Below, in pieces: positions 5,056 to 7,679 of a stretch of DNA of 7,679 nt. Every line of letters begins with the position of its first letter. Position 1 is the first letter of the stretch. The stretch spans positions 1-7,679 of the forward strand of contig CALDJV010000168.1 of assembly GCA_937899305.1 (NCBI GenBank), in the 5' to 3' direction. The position numbers and the translations under genes were made by a program. The notes beneath the pieces were generated by a model, which worked only from the letters and a program-made list of their open reading frames with translations, had not been told where the DNA came from and did no database searches. Source of the DNA: an uncultured Cytophagaceae bacterium. Lineage in GTDB: Bacteria > Bacteroidota > Bacteroidia > Cytophagales > Microscillaceae.

Positions 5056-6975
5056 ATGAGCCCTCAAACCAATACCCAGATGAGTACCACAAACAAATAT
5101 TTTGTCATTGACTTCGACAGCACTTTTACCAAGGTAGAAGGGCTCGACGAGTTGGCCGAAGTGGCCTTGCAAGATTCTCCTCAACGTGAGCAGGTTACCC
5201 AACAAATTAGCCAAATTACCAACCAAGGCATGGATGGTGATCTTTCATTTGCTGAATCTCTTGAGCAGCGTATTGCTTTGCTCAAAGCCCATCGCAATCA
5301 TTTGCCACGATTGGTAGAAAAACTCAAAACCAAAGTGTCTGATTCGTTTCGTCGCAATCAAGTATTTTTTGACGAATATGCCCCCCAAGTGTTGGTAGTA
5401 TCCAGTGGATTCAAAGAGTTCATCACTCCGATTGTGGCTGAGTTTGGCATTCAGCCCGAAAATGTATTTGCCAATACTTTTGAGTTTGACGAAGAAGGGT
5501 ACATTGTGGGCTACGACCACGACAATGTACTTTCTAAAAACCGAGGCAAAGTACAACAGCTCAAGGCCCTGAACCTACAAGGGGATGTATACGTGATTGG
5601 CGATGGCTATACTGACTATGAAATCCGGGAAGCGGGCTTGGCCAATAAATTTTATGCCTTTACCGAAAATGTAAACCGGGGAACAGTGATGAACAAGGCA
5701 GATCACATTGCCCCTACCTTAGAAGAGTTTTTATACGATAACAAGTTGCCCATGTCATTATCTTACCCCAAGAACAGAATCAATGTACTGTTGCTTGAAA
5801 ATATCCACGCTGACGCCAAAGCATTGTTTGAAAAAGAAGGCTACAATGTAGAAACCATCCCTGGAGCTTTGGATGAGGCTGAATTGAGCGAAAAAATCAA
5901 AGATGTACATATTTTAGGGATTCGCTCTAAAACCCACATTACCCGAAAAGCATTAGAAAATGCCAACCGCCTGATGGTAGTGGGTGCTTTTTGTATTGGT
6001 ACCAATCAGATTGACCTGGATGCCTGCCTCGAGAAGGGGGTATTGACGTTCAATGCGCCTTATAGTAATACCCGGAGCGTGGTAGAGTTGGCCATTGCAC
6101 AAATGATTATGCTGATGCGAAACATTCCTGATGTATCGACAAAAATGCACCAAGGAATTTGGCAAAAATCGGCTGCCAATAGCAATGAGATTCGAGGGAA
6201 AAAGCTAGGCATTGTAGGATATGGCAATATTGGCAAACAATTGTCAGTACTGGCCGAGGCCTTGGGAATAGATGTATACTATTATGATGTAGTAGAAAAA
6301 CTTGCTTTGGGCAATGCTACCAAATGTACCTCTATGGAGGAGTTGTTGTCTAAGGTAGATATTGTGAGCTTGCACGTAGATGGCCGGGAAGAAAACCGGG
6401 AGATTTTTGGAAAAAAATACTTTGACATGATGAAAGACGGAGTCATTTTTATGAACCTAAGCCGTGGTTTTGTCATTGACATTCAGGCGCTTAAAACTGC
6501 GGTAGAGCGTGGCAAAGTACGTGGAGTAAGTGTAGATGTATTTCCTAAGGAACCCAAAACCAACCAAGAGCCGTTTGAATCTGAGCTGAAGGGATTGCCC
6601 AATACCATCTTGACCCCTCATATTGGAGGAAGCACCCAAGAAGCCCAAAAGAACATTGCCAACTTTGTTCCTACACAGGTGTTCAACTATGTCAACAAAG
6701 GAGATACCTTTGGGAGTGTCAACTTTCCGAACCTACAGTTACCTGAACAGCGCAATGCCCACCGTTTGATTCACGTACACGAAAATGTACCAGGCGTATT
6801 GGCTGACATCAACAATGCATTGAACAGCCATAAGGTCAACATTTTGGGGCAATACCTCAAAACCAACGAAAATGTGGGGTATGTAATTACCGATGTAGAC
6901 AAAGAATACGACAAGGAATTGATTAAACAAATGCGAGAGATTCCGCACACCATCAAATTCCGCCCTTTATATTAA
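5056..6975 (+). CDS. serA: Fused phosphoserine phosphatase / D-3-phosphoglycerate dehydrogenase with ACT domain
   Basis: This 639-aa cytoplasmic protein carries the first and last enzymes of serine synthesis from 3-phosphoglycerate. Residues about 14-225 are a SerB-type HAD phosphatase: nucleophile D19 and acid/base D21 in DFDST, VVSSGF (114-119), K165 in NRGKVQ, and GDGYTD (182-187). Residues about 240-550 match the E. coli SerA catalytic region: GIRSKTHIT (288-296), FCIGTNQIDL (312-321), GYGNIG (388-393), D411 for NAD(H) preference, R470 in NLSRG, E499 in VFPKEP and H522 in TPHIGGSTQEAQ (catalytic R/E/H). Residues about 569-639 are an ACT domain. H575, N577 and N595 match the E. coli serine-binding residues, so feedback inhibition by serine is likely. 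E. coli SerA is about 410 aa and has no phosphatase part. The transaminase SerC is not in the window. An in-frame ATG at 5080 is an equally good start. Confidence 0.95.
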   Translation: MSPQTNTQMSTTNKYFVIDFDSTFTKVEGLDELAEVALQDSPQREQVTQQISQITNQGMDGDLSFAESLEQRIALLKAHRNHLPRLVEKLKTKVSDSFRRNQVFFDEYAPQVLVVSSGFKEFITPIVAEFGIQPENVFANTFEFDEEGYIVGYDHDNVLSKNRGKVQQLKALNLQGDVYVIGDGYTDYEIREAGLANKFYAFTENVNRGTVMNKADHIAPTLEEFLYDNKLPMSLSYPKNRINVLLLENIHADAKALFEKEGYNVETIPGALDEAELSEKIKDVHILGIRSKTHITRKALENANRLMVVGAFCIGTNQIDLDACLEKGVLTFNAPYSNTRSVVELAIAQMIMLMRNIPDVSTKMHQGIWQKSAANSNEIRGKKLGIVGYGNIGKQLSVLAEALGIDVYYYDVVEKLALGNATKCTSMEELLSKVDIVSLHVDGREENREIFGKKYFDMMKDGVIFMNLSRGFVIDIQALKTAVERGKVRGVSVDVFPKEPKTNQEPFESELKGLPNTILTPHIGGSTQEAQKNIANFVPTQVFNYVNKGDTFGSVNFPNLQLPEQRNAHRLIHVHENVPGVLADINNALNSHKVNILGQYLKTNENVGYVITDVDKEYDKELIKQMREIPHTIKFRPLY

Positions 6976-6988
6976 ATTAAGATGCTTG

Positions 6989-7019
6989 TACCAGATGGGT
7001 TGCCAAAACCTGTCTGGTA
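6989..7019 (+). repeat. Long hairpin after the serA fusion, possible terminator
   Basis: TACCAGA (6989-6995) pairs with TCTGGTA (7013-7019). Two G-T pairs and GGTT/AACC extend this to a 13-bp stem with a 5-nt loop (7002-7006). It starts 13 bases after the serA stop, where a terminator is expected. No T-run follows directly (next bases TAATAGAAG), so either termination is weak or this is a copy of a dispersed palindrome. Confidence 0.5.
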
Positions 7020-7047
7020 TAATAGAAGATTTTGCCTTATTTATATT

Positions 7048-7192
7048 GTACCGCTTCGCTTATTGTTGCATTTTTCTATTGTTACATTGCTCCGCTGCGC
7101 TCATTGTTAAATGGTTACGTGAAGCGATTATTGTTTTATGGTTCCGCCTTCGACTCATTGTTGCATTGCTAAATGGTTGCGCTAAGCGTCGC
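7048..7192. repeat. Degenerate array of about 27-bp units with GC-rich cores
   Basis: ATTGTT recurs at 7062, 7078, 7103, 7130 and 7157 (spacing 16, 25, 27, 27) and ATGGTT at 7111, 7138 and 7173. G/C-rich cores alternate with these: CCGCTTCGCT (7051), TCCGCTGCGCTC (7091), CGTGAAGCG (7118-7126), CCGCCTTCGACTC (7144) and GCGCTAAGCGTCGC (7179). Several cores are versions of CGCTTCGC or its complement. The copies are too diverged for a recent duplication. An open frame across it is hydrophobic only because of the repeat composition and is not called as a gene. Confidence 0.55.
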
Positions 7193-7196
7193 AAAA

Positions 7197-7380
7197 CTAT
7201 GGACTATTGACCATCGGCTATGGACTTGAAAGCAAAAACTACGAACTACTGACTACCAACTCCTAACTAAAGAAAAACTATGGACTATTGACCATCGGCT
7301 ATGGACTTGAAAACAAAAACTACGAACTACTGACTACCAACTCCTAACTAAAGAAAAACTGTGGACTATGGACCGTGGAC
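7197..7380. repeat. 81-bp tandem repeat, 2.3 copies
   Basis: Copy 1 (7197-7277) and copy 2 (7278-7358) differ only at 7232 (G) against 7313 (A). A partial, more diverged third copy covers 7359-7380. Inside each unit, short words such as CTATGGACT, TTGACCA and GACTAC recur, so the unit itself arose from smaller repeats. The near-identity indicates a recent duplication, and copy number probably varies between strains. It lies between the serA fusion and the LRR gene and codes for nothing visible. Confidence 0.85.
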
Positions 7381-7383
7381 TAA

Positions 7384-7635
7384 TCAAAACCTCACTTCCG
7401 TTTTTCTCAATAATTGCTGCAGTTTCGATCGCTCACCTTGATTGAACTTGTTCTCCACCAAAATGAGCATCTTCAACTTGTTTAGAGCGTGCCCTGAATG
7501 AATAGCAAGACTCGGTAATTGATTTTCAGAGAGATTGACAAATTGTAACTGGGCTAACTTTTGCCAATTAGAGTGGATGGCGACAAGCTGGTTCTCGTGT
7601 AAATACAGTTCCTCTAATTGTTTCAAAGTATCCAT
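7384..7635 (-). CDS. Leucine-rich-repeat protein, C-terminal part
   Basis: This is an 83-aa open frame from the ATG with first base 7635. It holds nearly three leucine-rich repeats of 23-24 residues, each with the LxxLxLxxNxL core: LEELYLHENQL, LQFVNLSENQL, LKMLILVENKF. The last repeat leads into a charged helix, ERSKLQQLLRKTEVRF, which looks like a normal C-terminal cap. LRR proteins bind other proteins, and the target is unknown. The start looks internal, because the protein opens inside a repeat with no N-terminal cap or signal. Just upstream, after an in-frame TGA (7651-7653), lies DGLGRM, which resembles the turn segment of a preceding repeat. An NNL word typical of repeats sits in another frame. 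A longer gene broken by a frameshift, or miscalled bases at the window edge, is more likely than a complete 83-aa protein. Confidence 0.6.
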   Translation of the reverse strand: MDTLKQLEELYLHENQLVAIHSNWQKLAQLQFVNLSENQLPSLAIHSGHALNKLKMLILVENKFNQGERSKLQQLLRKTEVRF

Positions 7636-7679
7636 TCGGCCAAGTCCATCTCACCAGGTTATTTTATAGCCGCTTGGCT

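Noticed and set aside
6986..7210. Hydrophobic open frame of 74 aa after serA, resembling a small membrane protein
   Set aside because: It starts at TTG inside a hairpin and runs through degenerate repeats; the hydrophobicity comes from T-rich repeat composition.
7197..7380. CRISPR-like array
   Set aside because: The 81-bp units are contiguous tandem copies with no unique spacers and no cas genes nearby.

Overview
The window looks like chromosome from a member of the Bacteroidota, most likely a Cytophagales bacterium of the Microscilla type. This placement is an inference. It rests on moderate-to-low G+C, the lack of Shine-Dalgarno sequences before good start codons, a small outer-membrane beta-barrel protein of the Bacteroidota 'porin family' kind, a SerB-SerA fusion, a leucine-rich-repeat protein, and long intergenic stretches of degenerate repeats.

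Layout. 1-645 (+): C-terminal two thirds of a FabH-type ketoacyl-ACP synthase III. 646-859: two back-to-back hairpin terminators, one for each convergent gene. 860-1495 (-): secreted outer-membrane beta-barrel protein. 1496-1740: divergent intergenic region with a small palindrome. 1741-2586 (+): complete ADP-ribosylglycohydrolase. 2601-3657 (-): gene for an unrecognised Sec-secreted protein, split by a repeat element of about 150 bp (2835-2986). Removing 124 bp between the two end hairpins of the element restores one reading frame. 3746-4911 (+): two overlapping genes for unrecognised proteins, a coiled-coil protein and a small partner. 5056-6975 (+): phosphoserine phosphatase, 3-phosphoglycerate dehydrogenase and ACT domain in one polypeptide. 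6976-7383: no gene; a 13-bp-stem hairpin, an array of degenerate repeats of about 27 bp, and an 81-bp tandem repeat. 7384-7635 (-): C-terminal part of a leucine-rich-repeat protein.

The genes do not form one pathway. The identifiable ones are housekeeping (fatty-acid initiation, serine synthesis), protein or nucleotide de-ADP-ribosylation, and envelope functions. Only the 3746/4543 pair has operon-like spacing. The most interesting points are the gene-splitting palindromic element, the serine-biosynthesis fusion with all key residues present, and the unknown coiled-coil pair with distinct arginine codon use. I found no clear new defence or mobile system. At both window edges the family match breaks up across frames, which fits poor-quality contig ends or real frameshifts.
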